A stretch of DNA of 5,725 bases from Verrucomicrobiales bacterium. GTDB taxonomy: Bacteria > Verrucomicrobiota > Verrucomicrobiia > Verrucomicrobiales > DEV007. Under the pieces are notes generated by a model. The model made no database searches. It saw nothing but the letters and a program-made list of their open reading frames with translations, and was not told the DNA's origin. A program made the translations under genes and the position numbers. This document shows positions 1 through 5,714 of the stretch, in pieces. The DNA lies in the NCBI GenBank assembly GCA_003232855.1, contig QIKC01000007.1, forward strand, positions 1 to 5,725, written 5' to 3'. Position 1 is the stretch's first letter; each line of letters begins with the position of its first letter.

Positions 1-154
1 GGACCAATTTTCTTGCCCCCACCGGCGCACAGCTCAACAGCGACAGGGTTTCACCACGATCCCCGATTGATCGAGGCGGATTATTGAGCATGATAGAGGC
101 GGCGGCTTGTGGTCGGGAAACCACCCAACATGCCACGCGCACCGAACGCGTTCT
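1..154. other. Left-edge stretch with no recognisable gene
   Basis: I see no recognisable gene in the first 154 bases. One forward frame (codons from position 3) stays open to a TGA at 156-158, which overlaps the ATG of the hsdR fragment as ATGA. That arrangement would fit translational coupling from an upstream gene. However, the 51-codon translation has no family signature that I know, and its only internal ATG (90-92) leaves 22 residues. The stretch may hold the tail of a gene that begins outside the window, or only the leader of the hsdR remnant. I see no convincing promoter or Shine-Dalgarno sequence. Confidence 0.3.
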
Positions 155-289
155 ATGAAATTCAACGAAGACACACGGAGCAAGATCCCAGCCATCCTCC
201 ACCTCACGAGGCTGGGATATTCTTACCTTTCTCTAAACGGTCTCGACTACGATGCATCGAGCGACATCGTCCCCACGATCTTTCGTGAA
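155..289 (+). pseudogene. hsdR: 5' remnant of type I restriction endonuclease subunit HsdR
   Basis: Read from the ATG at 155, the first 45 residues match the conserved amino end of type I restriction HsdR subunits. The start MKFNEDTR is followed by KIPAILHLTRLGYSYLSL and then a D-rich turn leading to DIVPTIFRE. In intact HsdR (roughly 800-1100 residues) this N-terminal region leads into the PD-(D/E)XK nuclease domain and the DEAD-like translocase motors; none of these is present here. After about 289 the frame stays open to 478, but the translation turns into Arg/His/Pro-rich sequence typical of the wrong frame of another gene. A separate ORF begins in the next frame at 252 or 285. The likely cause is a large deletion that removed almost all of hsdR. 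A short expressed peptide is possible, but nuclease function is not. The family call rests on remembered consensus and was not searched. Confidence 0.72.
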
Positions 290-461
290 CGCCCGCATCC
301 TCACCAACGAAGCCTTCGCCACCGCCGAGATGACCCGCATCATCATCGAACAACTCGAAAACCAACACCAACTCCCGCTCACTCCAGAAAGCACCCAGTT
401 CATCAATTCCCTGGTCATGAAGAAATATCTGGCAGAGTTCCACGGCATCCAACCTGCATAG
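252..461 (+). CDS. Small hypothetical protein upstream of the AlbA_2 gene
   Basis: This ORF encodes 69 residues from the ATG at 252, or 58 from the GTG at 285, which lies where the HsdR similarity in the other frame ends. The frame is closed by a TAA at 234-236. Codons after 285 mostly end in C or G as in the neighbouring genes, and the peptide looks protein-like: helix-prone around AEMTRIIIEQLENQ, then LTPESTQFINSLVMKKYLAEF. I do not recognise a family, and there is no signal peptide, membrane segment or Cys/His cluster. It ends 9 bases before the AlbA_2 gene, so the two are probably co-transcribed. It may be a complete small gene, or the 3' end of a larger gene fused to the hsdR fragment by deletion. 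No clear Shine-Dalgarno precedes either start. Confidence 0.5.
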   Translation: MHRATSSPRSFVNARILTNEAFATAEMTRIIIEQLENQHQLPLTPESTQFINSLVMKKYLAEFHGIQPA

Positions 462-470
462 GCTTCCCCA

Positions 471-2135
471 ATGGCTGAATCCGAGACTCAACTCAAAACG
501 ATTCTCCACGGTCTCATCGCCCGTTGGGAAGACGAATGCGTTGAATTCAAGGAGGCCAACGACAACTTCCCGACCTCCGACATCGGCAAGTATCTTTCCG
601 CACTCGGCAACGAGGCCAACTTGCGCCAGCAGGCTCGGGGCTGGCTGGTGTTCGGCGTTGCCAACCGCTCCCGGAAAATCGTCGGCACCCGCTACCGGGA
701 AGACCATGCCCGCCTACACTCCCTCAAAAAACAGATCGCCGACGGCACCGCTTCCACCACCTTTCGCGAGATTCACGAACTGGACGTCGATGGGTGTCGG
801 GTGCTGATGTTCGAGATCCCGCCCGCGCCGCAGGGAATCCCGATTTCGTGGAACGGCCACTACTACGCCCGCGACCACGAATCCCTCACCGCGCTCAGCG
901 ATACCAAGCGTGAGGAAATCCGAAACCAAGTTTCCGAACCCGACTGGTCGGCCGGAATTGTCGCCGAAGCCACTCTTGCAGATCTCCACCCGCAGGCCGT
1001 GGCCAAATCCCGCGTGGCCTACACGCAGAAATTTAGCGAGCGCATTCCTTCAGAAACCATCGCCGGATGGAGCGACGCGGAGTTTCTCGATCACGCCAAG
1101 CTGACGATCCAGGGGCAACTGACCCGCACCGCCCTGCTGCTCCTCGGCAAGAGTGAGAGCACCCACTTTCTCTCCCCCTCCGTGGCAGAGATGACTTGGA
1201 ACCTAGACGGTGAGGAACGGGCCTACGAACATTTTCACCCGCCCTTCTTTCTTACCACCTCCCAGCTCTACCGGCGTATTCGCAACATCAAGCTCACCCT
1301 CTTGCCAGCAGACAGCCTGATCGCGATCGAGATCCCCAAGTACGAGCAGCGCATCGTCCTCGAGGCGCTACACAACTGCATCGCCCACCAGGACTACACC
1401 CTCAGCGAGCGGATCATCGTCACCGAGCGCCCCGGCGAACTCATCTTTCAAAATGCAGGGAGCTTCTTCGATGGCGATCCCGAGCAATACATCAGCACCG
1501 CCCAAACCCCCTCCCGTTACCGCAATCGATTCCTCGCCACCGCGATGGTCAACCTCCGCATGATCGACACCATGGGTTTCGGAATCAGCCAGATCCTGTT
1601 TCGCGGTCAGGCCAGCCGCTACCTCCCACTACCCGACTTCGATACCTCTTCCCCCGAACGCGTGCGGCTTCACCTAGCCGGGCGCTTTCTGAACGAAAAC
1701 TACAGCAGAGCCATCCTCGCCCACCCCGATCTTGGTTTTGCCGAAATTCGCGCACTCGATGACCTGCAAAAAAATCGTCCCCTTCACGATGAAAAGCTGG
1801 CCACGGCTCTGAAACGACGTGGCCTGGTCGAAGGTCGCCGCCCCAACTTCCGCCTCAGCTCGTCGCTCGCCGTCGAACCCGAACAAAAAGCCGCCTACAT
1901 CAAGCATCGCGCCTTCGATGACGCCTACTTCTGCGACCTGATTCTCAAATACCTCGCGGAGTTCAAGCAGGCCACGCGCTCTGAGATCAACCGCCTACTC
2001 GAGGAAAAACTCTCGACCGCACTGAATCAGAAGCAAAAAAACCGTAAAATCGGCAACTTGCTCCAGAAAATGAAAAAAATGGATCTGATTTTCAAAAAAG
2101 GAACCACCAAATCCACCGTTTGGCACCCAAAGTGA
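471..2135 (+). CDS. AlbA_2 (Schlafen-like) and GHKL-type ATPase domain protein
   Basis: This 554-residue protein appears complete. Residues about 17-135 fit an AlbA_2/Schlafen-type domain, with acidic E22 and E25-F-K27 near the start, the GWLVFGVANRS strand-turn at 57-67, and an aromatic YYARDHES segment at 131-138. Residues about 290-380 fit a HATPase_c_4-like region: LEALHNCIAHQDY at 297-309 as the N-box with N302, GELIFQNAGSF at 322-332, and a glycine-rich MGFGISQI at 368-375. The C-terminus (about 415-554) looks like winged-helix segments with a Lys-rich tail. Relatives are annotated as putative transcriptional regulators or RecG-like ATP-binding proteins and often lie inside type I restriction loci; whether they regulate, bind nucleic acid or cleave RNA is not settled. 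The ATG at 471 lies 9 bases after the small ORF, with no clear Shine-Dalgarno. The HsdR and Fic remnants nearby support a defence-island origin. Family confidence is high; the exact role is unknown. Confidence 0.85.
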   Translation: MAESETQLKTILHGLIARWEDECVEFKEANDNFPTSDIGKYLSALGNEANLRQQARGWLVFGVANRSRKIVGTRYREDHARLHSLKKQIADGTASTTFREIHELDVDGCRVLMFEIPPAPQGIPISWNGHYYARDHESLTALSDTKREEIRNQVSEPDWSAGIVAEATLADLHPQAVAKSRVAYTQKFSERIPSETIAGWSDAEFLDHAKLTIQGQLTRTALLLLGKSESTHFLSPSVAEMTWNLDGEERAYEHFHPPFFLTTSQLYRRIRNIKLTLLPADSLIAIEIPKYEQRIVLEALHNCIAHQDYTLSERIIVTERPGELIFQNAGSFFDGDPEQYISTAQTPSRYRNRFLATAMVNLRMIDTMGFGISQILFRGQASRYLPLPDFDTSSPERVRLHLAGRFLNENYSRAILAHPDLGFAEIRALDDLQKNRPLHDEKLATALKRRGLVEGRRPNFRLSSSLAVEPEQKAAYIKHRAFDDAYFCDLILKYLAEFKQATRSEINRLLEEKLSTALNQKQKNRKIGNLLQKMKKMDLIFKKGTTKSTVWHPK

Positions 2136-2269
2136 CGGACGCCAGAAAAACACCTCAATCACCTTATAATCAGCGCCTTACGATAATTCAACAGCCCTCG
2201 CCGTAGTCAATCTTAGTCAATCTTAGTCAATCCTAGTCAATCCTAGTCAATCGCCCCATCGCGCCCCAC
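2136..2269 (+). promoter_or_regulatory. Intergenic stretch with a possible -10 box (TATAAT)
   Basis: The gap after the AlbA_2 gene contains a perfect TATAAT at 2165-2170. There is no convincing -35 hexamer about 17 bases upstream, so promoter function is weakly supported. If active on the forward strand it would read through the 10-bp tandem repeat into the short ORF at 2270. I see no stem-loop with a T-run that would terminate the AlbA_2 transcript. Confidence 0.2.
2204..2253 (+). repeat. Five tandem copies of a 10-bp unit (TAGTCAATCY)
   Basis: Five head-to-tail units start at 2204, 2214, 2224, 2234 and 2244. They share TAGTCAATC and differ only at the tenth base: T, T, C, C, then G in the last copy. 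Ten bases is close to one helical turn, so a protein bound to each copy would sit on the same face of the DNA. The array lies in the gap between the AlbA_2 gene and the short ORF at 2270. It may be a slippage-generated satellite, a binding-site array, or a footprint of mobile-element activity. The near-identity of the units suggests recent expansion. Confidence 0.9.
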
Positions 2270-2434
2270 ATGAGCTCCCAGCAATTCAAAGAAAAAGCCA
2301 CCGCCCTCGATGCCACCCTGCTCAACCTCACTGCACTCAATAGCGACATCTTCTCCGTCATAACCCGCGACAGCCAACCTCGAAGAGCCTCGAAGGGTCT
2401 GTCCCTTAAAACACTCACGATCCTGCCGGTCTAA
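2270..2434 (+). pseudogene. Short ORF, probably a 5' gene fragment ending in a REP-like repeat
   Basis: The ATG at 2270 opens 54 codons ending at a TAA (2432-2434). The first 40 residues look like a real amino-terminal helix region (MSSQQFKEKATALDATLLNL, then LNSDIFSVITRDSQP) with C-ending codons. The last 14 residues are encoded by the 21-bp repeat at 2388-2408 and the bases after it, so they are probably not original coding sequence. The simplest reading is a gene whose remainder was lost when the repeat or transposase segment arrived. I do not recognise the family; it could be the head of the same gene whose Fic-like tail lies at 3786-4184, but nothing in the sequence proves that. No Shine-Dalgarno is evident. 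Confidence 0.35.
2388..2408 (-). repeat. REP-like 21-bp direct repeat, copy 1
   Basis: This is an exact copy of the 21 bases at 4219-4239 in the same orientation. Its core AAGGGTCTGTCCCTT is an imperfect palindrome with 5-bp arms and a 5-base loop. On the reverse strand, bases preceding each copy share an ATTTT-G start about 25-30 bases away, so the ancestral unit may be longer than 21 bp. It lies downstream of the reverse-strand RAYT-like gene. Short palindromic repeats flanking such genes are the expected substrate of RAYT transposases, so this is a candidate REP element. Confidence 0.7.
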
Positions 2435-2524
2435 AATCAGGAAGCCGACAAAGCCGACCGCCCGGAAAGCGTGCATCTCACACCATTTTGAAGAAAATCG
2501 ATCTCCCTCCCTACAAGCGTCCCG

Positions 2525-2558
2525 CGCTACCGTCGGAAACCGCGTCTCTTCGGTAGCG
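2525..2558 (-). repeat. Inverted repeat across the stop codon of the RAYT-like gene
   Basis: CGCTACCG at 2525-2532 and CGGTAGCG at 2551-2558 are perfect reverse complements separated by 18 bases. The hairpin spans the TAG (2527-2529) and the last codons of the reverse-strand transposase gene. No T-run follows on the reverse strand, so a classical intrinsic terminator is not supported. It could protect the mRNA 3' end or mark the element's end, since IS200/IS605-type elements use terminal hairpins. Confidence 0.5.
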
Positions 2559-3558
2559 TCATCGCCTCGACCCTGAGGGCGCGCAGCGTACGCAGCCCTC
2601 CCCAATCGGCTCCGCGCATCAATCGCGCCCCTTCCTCCCGCAGCACCCCGAACTCGCTCCGGTTGTGCTCGAAAAAGGCATCGACGAACTCCTCGCTTCC
2701 CAACACCACACCGTCCGTAAAATAGCGCACCCGACAGCGCAGCGCCGCCGCCATCGGCAGCTTCCCGCCCTCGTCTAACATCCTCTTAATCTGCCTCGCG
2801 CTAAACCCGGATCTGCTGTCCCCAGAGCCGGTGCCAAAGAGCAATTTGTAATACTCTGCAGACACCGCACGCCACGGCGAGCCCGCCTTTCCAGTCACCG
2901 CCAAAGCCAGCCCCGAACGCGTTCCTTTCACCCCCCTCATCGCCGCCGCGTAGCTGCACCAGCGGTAGTCCTTTGGATCGTCAACCAGCCCGGCGCGCAC
3001 CGAGTTCAAATCGATGTAGGCTGCCATCACGCGCAGCGCCTCGCCGCGCTCCACCAGCAGGCTCTTGAAGCGCCCTTCCCACAGCGTCCCGCGCCTATCA
3101 TGCGCCGCCCGATAGGCGCCGGTCATCTTCATTTTGAGCTCCTTCATGAAGGCCGACAAATCGAACAGCCGCGCACGCACCCGCGAGGCGATCTGCGCGA
3201 CCTGTTTCGCCTCGCCGTTCTCCTGATGCGCCTGCATCTGGCCGAGCAGTATTTTCGTCGAATACTCACTTTGCAAAACCGCCACCCGAGCGAGCAAATC
3301 GTCCTCCGACCAGCCCTCCAGCGCCCGCTCCTTATGCGGCACTTCCAGCAACAGATGGAAATGGTTATCCATGATGCACCAGGCCAGACAACGGAGACCG
3401 CTGAATTGAAGCTGTCTGGTGAGGATCTCGCGGAACGCATCCCGCATGTCGGCGTCGAAGAGCGCATCCCCGCCGGAAGCGCGGACGACGATGTGGTAGA
3501 AATTGCAGCCGTCAGCGTGATCAGAATCGCCCAAATAGAAACTACGTCGTTTGCGCAT
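2527..3558 (-). CDS. RAYT-like Y1 (HUH) transposase
   Basis: This reverse-strand gene encodes 343 residues. The Y1_Tnp/REP-associated tyrosine transposase signature is clear: the HUH motif is H66-F67-H68 in CIMDNHFHLLLEVP (61-74), FMKELKMKMTGAYRAAH covers 137-153, GTLWEGRFKSLLVE 157-170, and YIDLNSVRAGLV 181-192. Y181 is the best candidate nucleophile. The C-terminal extension (about 210-343) includes LLFGTG (239-244), CRVRYFTDGVVLG (275-287) and WGGLRTLRALR (319-329). I recall this long form as frequent in Verrucomicrobiota. These enzymes nick and join single-stranded DNA at REP-like hairpins and act more like domesticated single-copy genes than ordinary IS transposases. The start MRKRRSFYLG is typical; no Shine-Dalgarno precedes it. 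An unknown 49-codon ORF lies 36 bases upstream and direct repeats flank the region. It appears intact. Confidence 0.88.
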   Translation of the reverse strand: MRKRRSFYLGDSDHADGCNFYHIVVRASGGDALFDADMRDAFREILTRQLQFSGLRCLAWCIMDNHFHLLLEVPHKERALEGWSEDDLLARVAVLQSEYSTKILLGQMQAHQENGEAKQVAQIASRVRARLFDLSAFMKELKMKMTGAYRAAHDRRGTLWEGRFKSLLVERGEALRVMAAYIDLNSVRAGLVDDPKDYRWCSYAAAMRGVKGTRSGLALAVTGKAGSPWRAVSAEYYKLLFGTGSGDSRSGFSARQIKRMLDEGGKLPMAAALRCRVRYFTDGVVLGSEEFVDAFFEHNRSEFGVLREEGARLMRGADWGGLRTLRALRVEAMTLPKRRGFRR

Positions 3559-3594
3559 GGAAAAATCGGTAGTCGATCAAACCCACTTGCGCAA

Positions 3595-3744
3595 TCACTC
3601 GCCCCCCCCTTGGGAGACACACTGTTCGCGCAGTTTCTGCAACTTATCGGCCAGTTGAAGCGCATCGTCCGCCAGTGGCTCGGCGATCACCTGATTGGAA
3701 CAATAAGAAATCTTCTTATTACGTTGAAATGAAATTCGGCGCAA
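3595..3744 (-). CDS. Small hypothetical ORF upstream of the RAYT-like gene
   Basis: A reverse-strand ORF of 49 residues starts at a TTG (3742-3744) preceded by AAGGA at a 9-base spacing (forward-strand 3754-3758), the best Shine-Dalgarno-like site in this window. The frame is closed upstream by a TAA at 3757-3759. The product begins with a basic MRRISFQRNKK segment, followed by an amphipathic helix, roughly EPLADDALQLADKLQKLREQ. I do not recognise a family. A run of eight G on the coding strand (forward 3602-3609) lies just before the stop, and a one-base slip there would open other frames toward the transposase start. The ORF ends 36 bases before the transposase ATG and could be co-transcribed. 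It might also be a fragment of an older gene; a GTG at 3688-3690 is an alternative start. Confidence 0.35.
   Translation of the reverse strand: MRRISFQRNKKISYCSNQVIAEPLADDALQLADKLQKLREQCVSQGGGE
3702..3720. repeat. Perfect inverted repeat, 8-bp arms with 3-bp spacer
   Basis: AATAAGAA at 3702-3709 and TTCTTATT at 3713-3720 are exact reverse complements separated by ATC. The AT-rich site stands out in otherwise GC-rich sequence and lies upstream of the RAYT-like gene, inside the possible 49-codon ORF. Its compact size and symmetry resemble an operator for a dimeric regulator. A hairpin recognised by the nearby transposase is also possible. Confidence 0.5.
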
Positions 3745-3785
3745 TATAGAAAATCCTTATTCTCTCGAATTCCAGTTCAACAAAC

Positions 3786-4184
3786 TACCGGCACCTGCTC
3801 TCCGTCAGCCGGGAGGGAGCGTGGCGCGAGTGGCTCGAATATTTTCTCACCGGAGTCCGCGAGACCGCCGTCGCCGCCCTTGGCGATACCAATAAAGTCC
3901 TCGACCTCCACCAGTCCCGCCGCCTCCAGATCCAAAAAACCAAGCGAGTCCCCGCCGCCGCCGCCGCCCTGCTCGATGCCATCTTCGGCAGCCCCATCAT
4001 CTCCATCGCCGCCTACGCCAAAGCCAGCGGCGAGCCATTCCAAAAGATCTCCAATGCCGTCGATTTCTGGGTGCGTCAGGGACTCCTCCATGAAATGACC
4101 GGCAACCGCCGCAACCGGCTCTTCATCGCCGACGAGGTCCTCCACATCATGACCCCACGACCCGCCAGCAATGCTGGTGATTAG
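3786..4184 (+). pseudogene. 3' remnant of a Fic-family protein gene
   Basis: The frame from 3786 to the TAG at 4182-4184 encodes 132 residues matching the carboxyl part of long Fic proteins. YRHLLSVSREGAWREWLEYFLTGV (1-24) is the helix after the Fic core, a long helical linker follows, and residues about 62-121 form a winged-helix-like tail containing IAAYAKASGEPFQKISNAVDFW and MTGNRRNRLFIADEVLHIM. The catalytic HPFxDGNGR loop and everything before it are missing. The frame opens only at 3750, after a TAG, and contains no start codon before the conserved region, so this is a truncated remnant. Intact relatives transfer AMP or another group to target proteins and often sit in restriction-modification islands. 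Similarity starts abruptly near 3786, suggesting the junction of a deletion or insertion. Family call is from remembered consensus. Confidence 0.75.
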
Positions 4185-4201
4185 TGATTAGTGGCTGGTG
4201 A
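4173..4201 (+). repeat. Short direct repeats at the end of the Fic remnant
   Basis: GCTGGTGAT occurs at 4173-4181 and again at 4193-4201, and GTGATTA is duplicated between them at 4178-4184 and 4185-4191. The first copy contains the last Fic codons. This is low-complexity sequence of the kind left by slippage or by end-joining at a recombination junction. I see no gene between here and the sucB stop. Confidence 0.5.
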
Positions 4202-4218
4202 TCAGATCTAACAATTCA

Positions 4219-4239
4219 CCTCGAAGGGTCTGTCCCTTA
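4219..4239 (-). repeat. REP-like 21-bp direct repeat, copy 2
   Basis: This exact second copy of the sequence at 2388-2408 lies in the same orientation, 660 bases upstream of the reverse-strand RAYT-like gene. Its neighbour on the right is a separate 15-bp palindrome at 4242-4256, so on the reverse strand two hairpins follow sucB in series. The two copies enclose the transposase, the small ORF and the Fic remnant, about 1.8 kb in total. The lack of a simple target duplication means they may be independent REP insertions rather than the ends of one element. Confidence 0.7.
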
Positions 4240-4241
4240 GA

Positions 4242-4256
4242 GCGGGCAGTGCCCGC
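4242..4256 (-). terminator. GC-rich palindrome downstream of sucB
   Basis: GCGGGCAGTGCCCGC is a 15-bp palindrome around a single central base, with 7-bp GC-rich arms, 43 bases past the sucB stop on the reverse strand. No T-run follows on that strand (the next bases are TCTAAGGG), so a classical intrinsic terminator is doubtful. It may be part of a larger REP-like unit with the adjacent 21-bp repeat, and it could still stabilise the 3' end of the sucB transcript. Confidence 0.4.
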
Positions 4257-4298
4257 ACGACCAAAATACGATGAGCGCAAGTGCGGCCTCTGGAAAGA

Positions 4299-5714
4299 CT
4301 ACGCGCCGACCAACAGGCGCGCCGGGTTTTCGATGCAGTCTTTGACGCGCACCAGGAAAGTCACCGCCTCTTTGCCATCGACGATGCGGTGATCGTAGCT
4401 GAGGGCGAGGTACATCATCGGGCGCACGACCACCTCGCCGTCGACCGCCATCGGGCGCTGCATGATATTGTGCATGCCGAGGATTCCAGACTGCGGCGGG
4501 TTGATGATGGGGGTCGAGAGCATCGATCCGTAAATGCCGCCGTTGGAAATGGTGAACACGCCGCCCTGTAGGTCGGCGAGCACCAGTTTTCCGTCGCGCG
4601 CCTTGGCGGCGTAGGTGCCAATATCGGTCTCGATCTCGGCGAAGGTTTTCTGATCGCAATCGCGCACCACCGGCACCACCAACCCGCGTTTGGTGCCAAC
4701 GGCGACGCCGATGTCGAAGAAATGATTGAGGATCAAATCGTCGCCATCCATGCGCGCGTTGATGGCGGGCACCTCTTTGAGTCCGTCGACCACCGCTTTG
4801 ATAAACAGCGACATGAAGCCGAGCTTGACGCCGTGCTTGGCGACGAAGTCTTCCTGCACGTCCTTGCGCAGTTTCATCACCGCGGACATATCGCACTCGT
4901 TGAAGGTGGTGAGCAGGGCGGCCTGCTGCTGCGCGGCGACCAACTGGGTGGCGATCTTGCGGCGCAGCGGCGACAGGCGCTTTCGCGTGATGCGGCCGCC
5001 TTCTTCGAGCGACGCGGCGATGGGCGACGGCTGCGGCGCCGGGCGCAAGCTGAAGTCGGGCTTCGGTAGGGTCGTGGCCTGTGCCGACGGGGAGGGAACG
5101 GCGACCGGAGGTGCAGCGGCAACCGGGGGCGCGGCGGCGACCGGAGGCGCGGCGGGAACGGGAGCCGGAGCCACCTGGCCCCCGCTGTCGATATACGCCT
5201 GCACGTCCTTTTTCAGAATCGCACCGCGCTTGCCAGTGCCGACGATGCGCGAAAGATCGACGCCGTTCTCTTTGGCAAGGCGCTTGACCACCGGCGAGAC
5301 CGGCGCCTTGCGACCGGATGATCTCGGAGCCGAAGCGGGTTCCGTGAGAGGCGGCGGCACAGCCACGGGGATCGCCGCCGGGGCGACAACCGGGGCGGCG
5401 GGCACTGGCTCCGGTGTCGGCTCCGGCTCCGGCTCTGCTGCGGGGATCGCAGCAGGAGCCGCGATGGCGACCGCTGCCGCCGCATCGCCGATGCGACCAA
5501 CGGAGGAGCCGATGGCGACCTCCTCGCCCTCCGGCACCAGAATTTCCAGCACGCCTGCCGTGTCGGCGGCGATCTCAGTGGAGATCTTATCGGTCTCCAA
5601 GGTCAGCAGCAAGTCGCCGACCGCGACCGCGTCGCCGCTCGCCTTATGCCACTGGGCGATGTAGCCCGTGACGATCGACTCGCCGACGGATGGGATCTTG
5701 ATATCGACACTCAT
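4299..5714 (-). CDS. sucB: Dihydrolipoyllysine succinyltransferase, E2 of 2-oxoglutarate dehydrogenase
   Basis: This intact 471-residue E2 moves the succinyl group from the lipoyl arm to coenzyme A in the citric acid cycle, in the cytoplasmic 2-oxoglutarate dehydrogenase complex. The lipoyl domain covers residues 1-76, with [11 protein letters not shown] at the start and the lipoylation lysine K43 in LETDKIS. An Ala/Pro/Glu-rich linker (about 78-133) precedes the subunit-binding domain (about 137-172; [15 protein letters not shown], then [15 protein letters not shown]). A second Ala/Pro linker leads to the catalytic core (about 240-471), with TFNECDMS (270-277), [11 protein letters not shown] (387-397) and the active site DHRIVDG (441-447), where H442 and D446 are catalytic. 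These motifs favour the succinyl-transferring type over pyruvate dehydrogenase E2. The MSVDIKIPS start is standard; only 11 bases lie upstream, with no visible Shine-Dalgarno. sucA may lie beyond the window edge. Confidence 0.95.
   Translation of the reverse strand: MSVDIKIPSVGESIVTGYIAQWHKASGDAVAVGDLLLTLETDKISTEIAADTAGVLEILVPEGEEVAIGSSVGRIGDAAAAVAIAAPAAIPAAEPEPEPTPEPVPAAPVVAPAAIPVAVPPPLTEPASAPRSSGRKAPVSPVVKRLAKENGVDLSRIVGTGKRGAILKKDVQAYIDSGGQVAPAPVPAAPPVAAAPPVAAAPPVAVPSPSAQATTLPKPDFSLRPAPQPSPIAASLEEGGRITRKRLSPLRRKIATQLVAAQQQAALLTTFNECDMSAVMKLRKDVQEDFVAKHGVKLGFMSLFIKAVVDGLKEVPAINARMDGDDLILNHFFDIGVAVGTKRGLVVPVVRDCDQKTFAEIETDIGTYAAKARDGKLVLADLQGGVFTISNGGIYGSMLSTPIINPPQSGILGMHNIMQRPMAVDGEVVVRPMMYLALSYDHRIVDGKEAVTFLVRVKDCIENPARLLVGA
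5091..5162 (-). repeat. 18-bp tandem repeat in the sucB linker (PVAAAP units)
   Basis: Residues 185-208 of the sucB product are four six-residue units: [18 protein letters not shown] and PVAVPS. They lie in the flexible linker between the subunit-binding and catalytic domains. Ala/Pro linkers of this kind let the lipoyl arm swing between active sites. The DNA repeat probably expands or contracts by slippage, so linker length may vary between strains. Confidence 0.85.

Noticed and set aside
90..158. 22-codon ATG-initiated ORF overlapping the hsdR start as ATGA
   Set aside because: It is too short, has no recognisable family or clear ribosome site, and weak codon bias.
185..218. Inverted repeat ATCCCAGCC / GGCTGGGAT with a 16-base loop
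   Set aside because: The arms encode the conserved KIPA and RLGY of the HsdR head, and no T-run follows, so this is probably a coding coincidence rather than a terminator.
2233..2418. Reverse-strand 61-codon ORF through the REP-like repeat
   Set aside because: It covers the tandem array and the repeat and lies antisense to the better-looking short ORF, so it is more likely a product of the repeat sequence than a gene.
3100..3732. 210-codon forward ORF opposite the transposase
   Set aside because: It is the antisense shadow of the RAYT-like gene, which has a strong family match on the other strand.
3759..3780. Possible -35 (TTGAAC) for a promoter reading leftwards toward the transposase
   Set aside because: No acceptable -10 hexamer lies at the usual spacing, and the next TATATT is too far away.
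3777..4145. 122-codon reverse ORF with an acidic, Gly-rich product
   Set aside because: It is the antisense shadow of the Fic remnant; the forward frame carries the family motifs.
4726..5664. 312-codon forward ORF opposite sucB, with Gly/Ala/Thr repeats
   Set aside because: Its length comes from the GC-rich linker and lack of stops opposite sucB; the reverse frame has the full E2 domain set.
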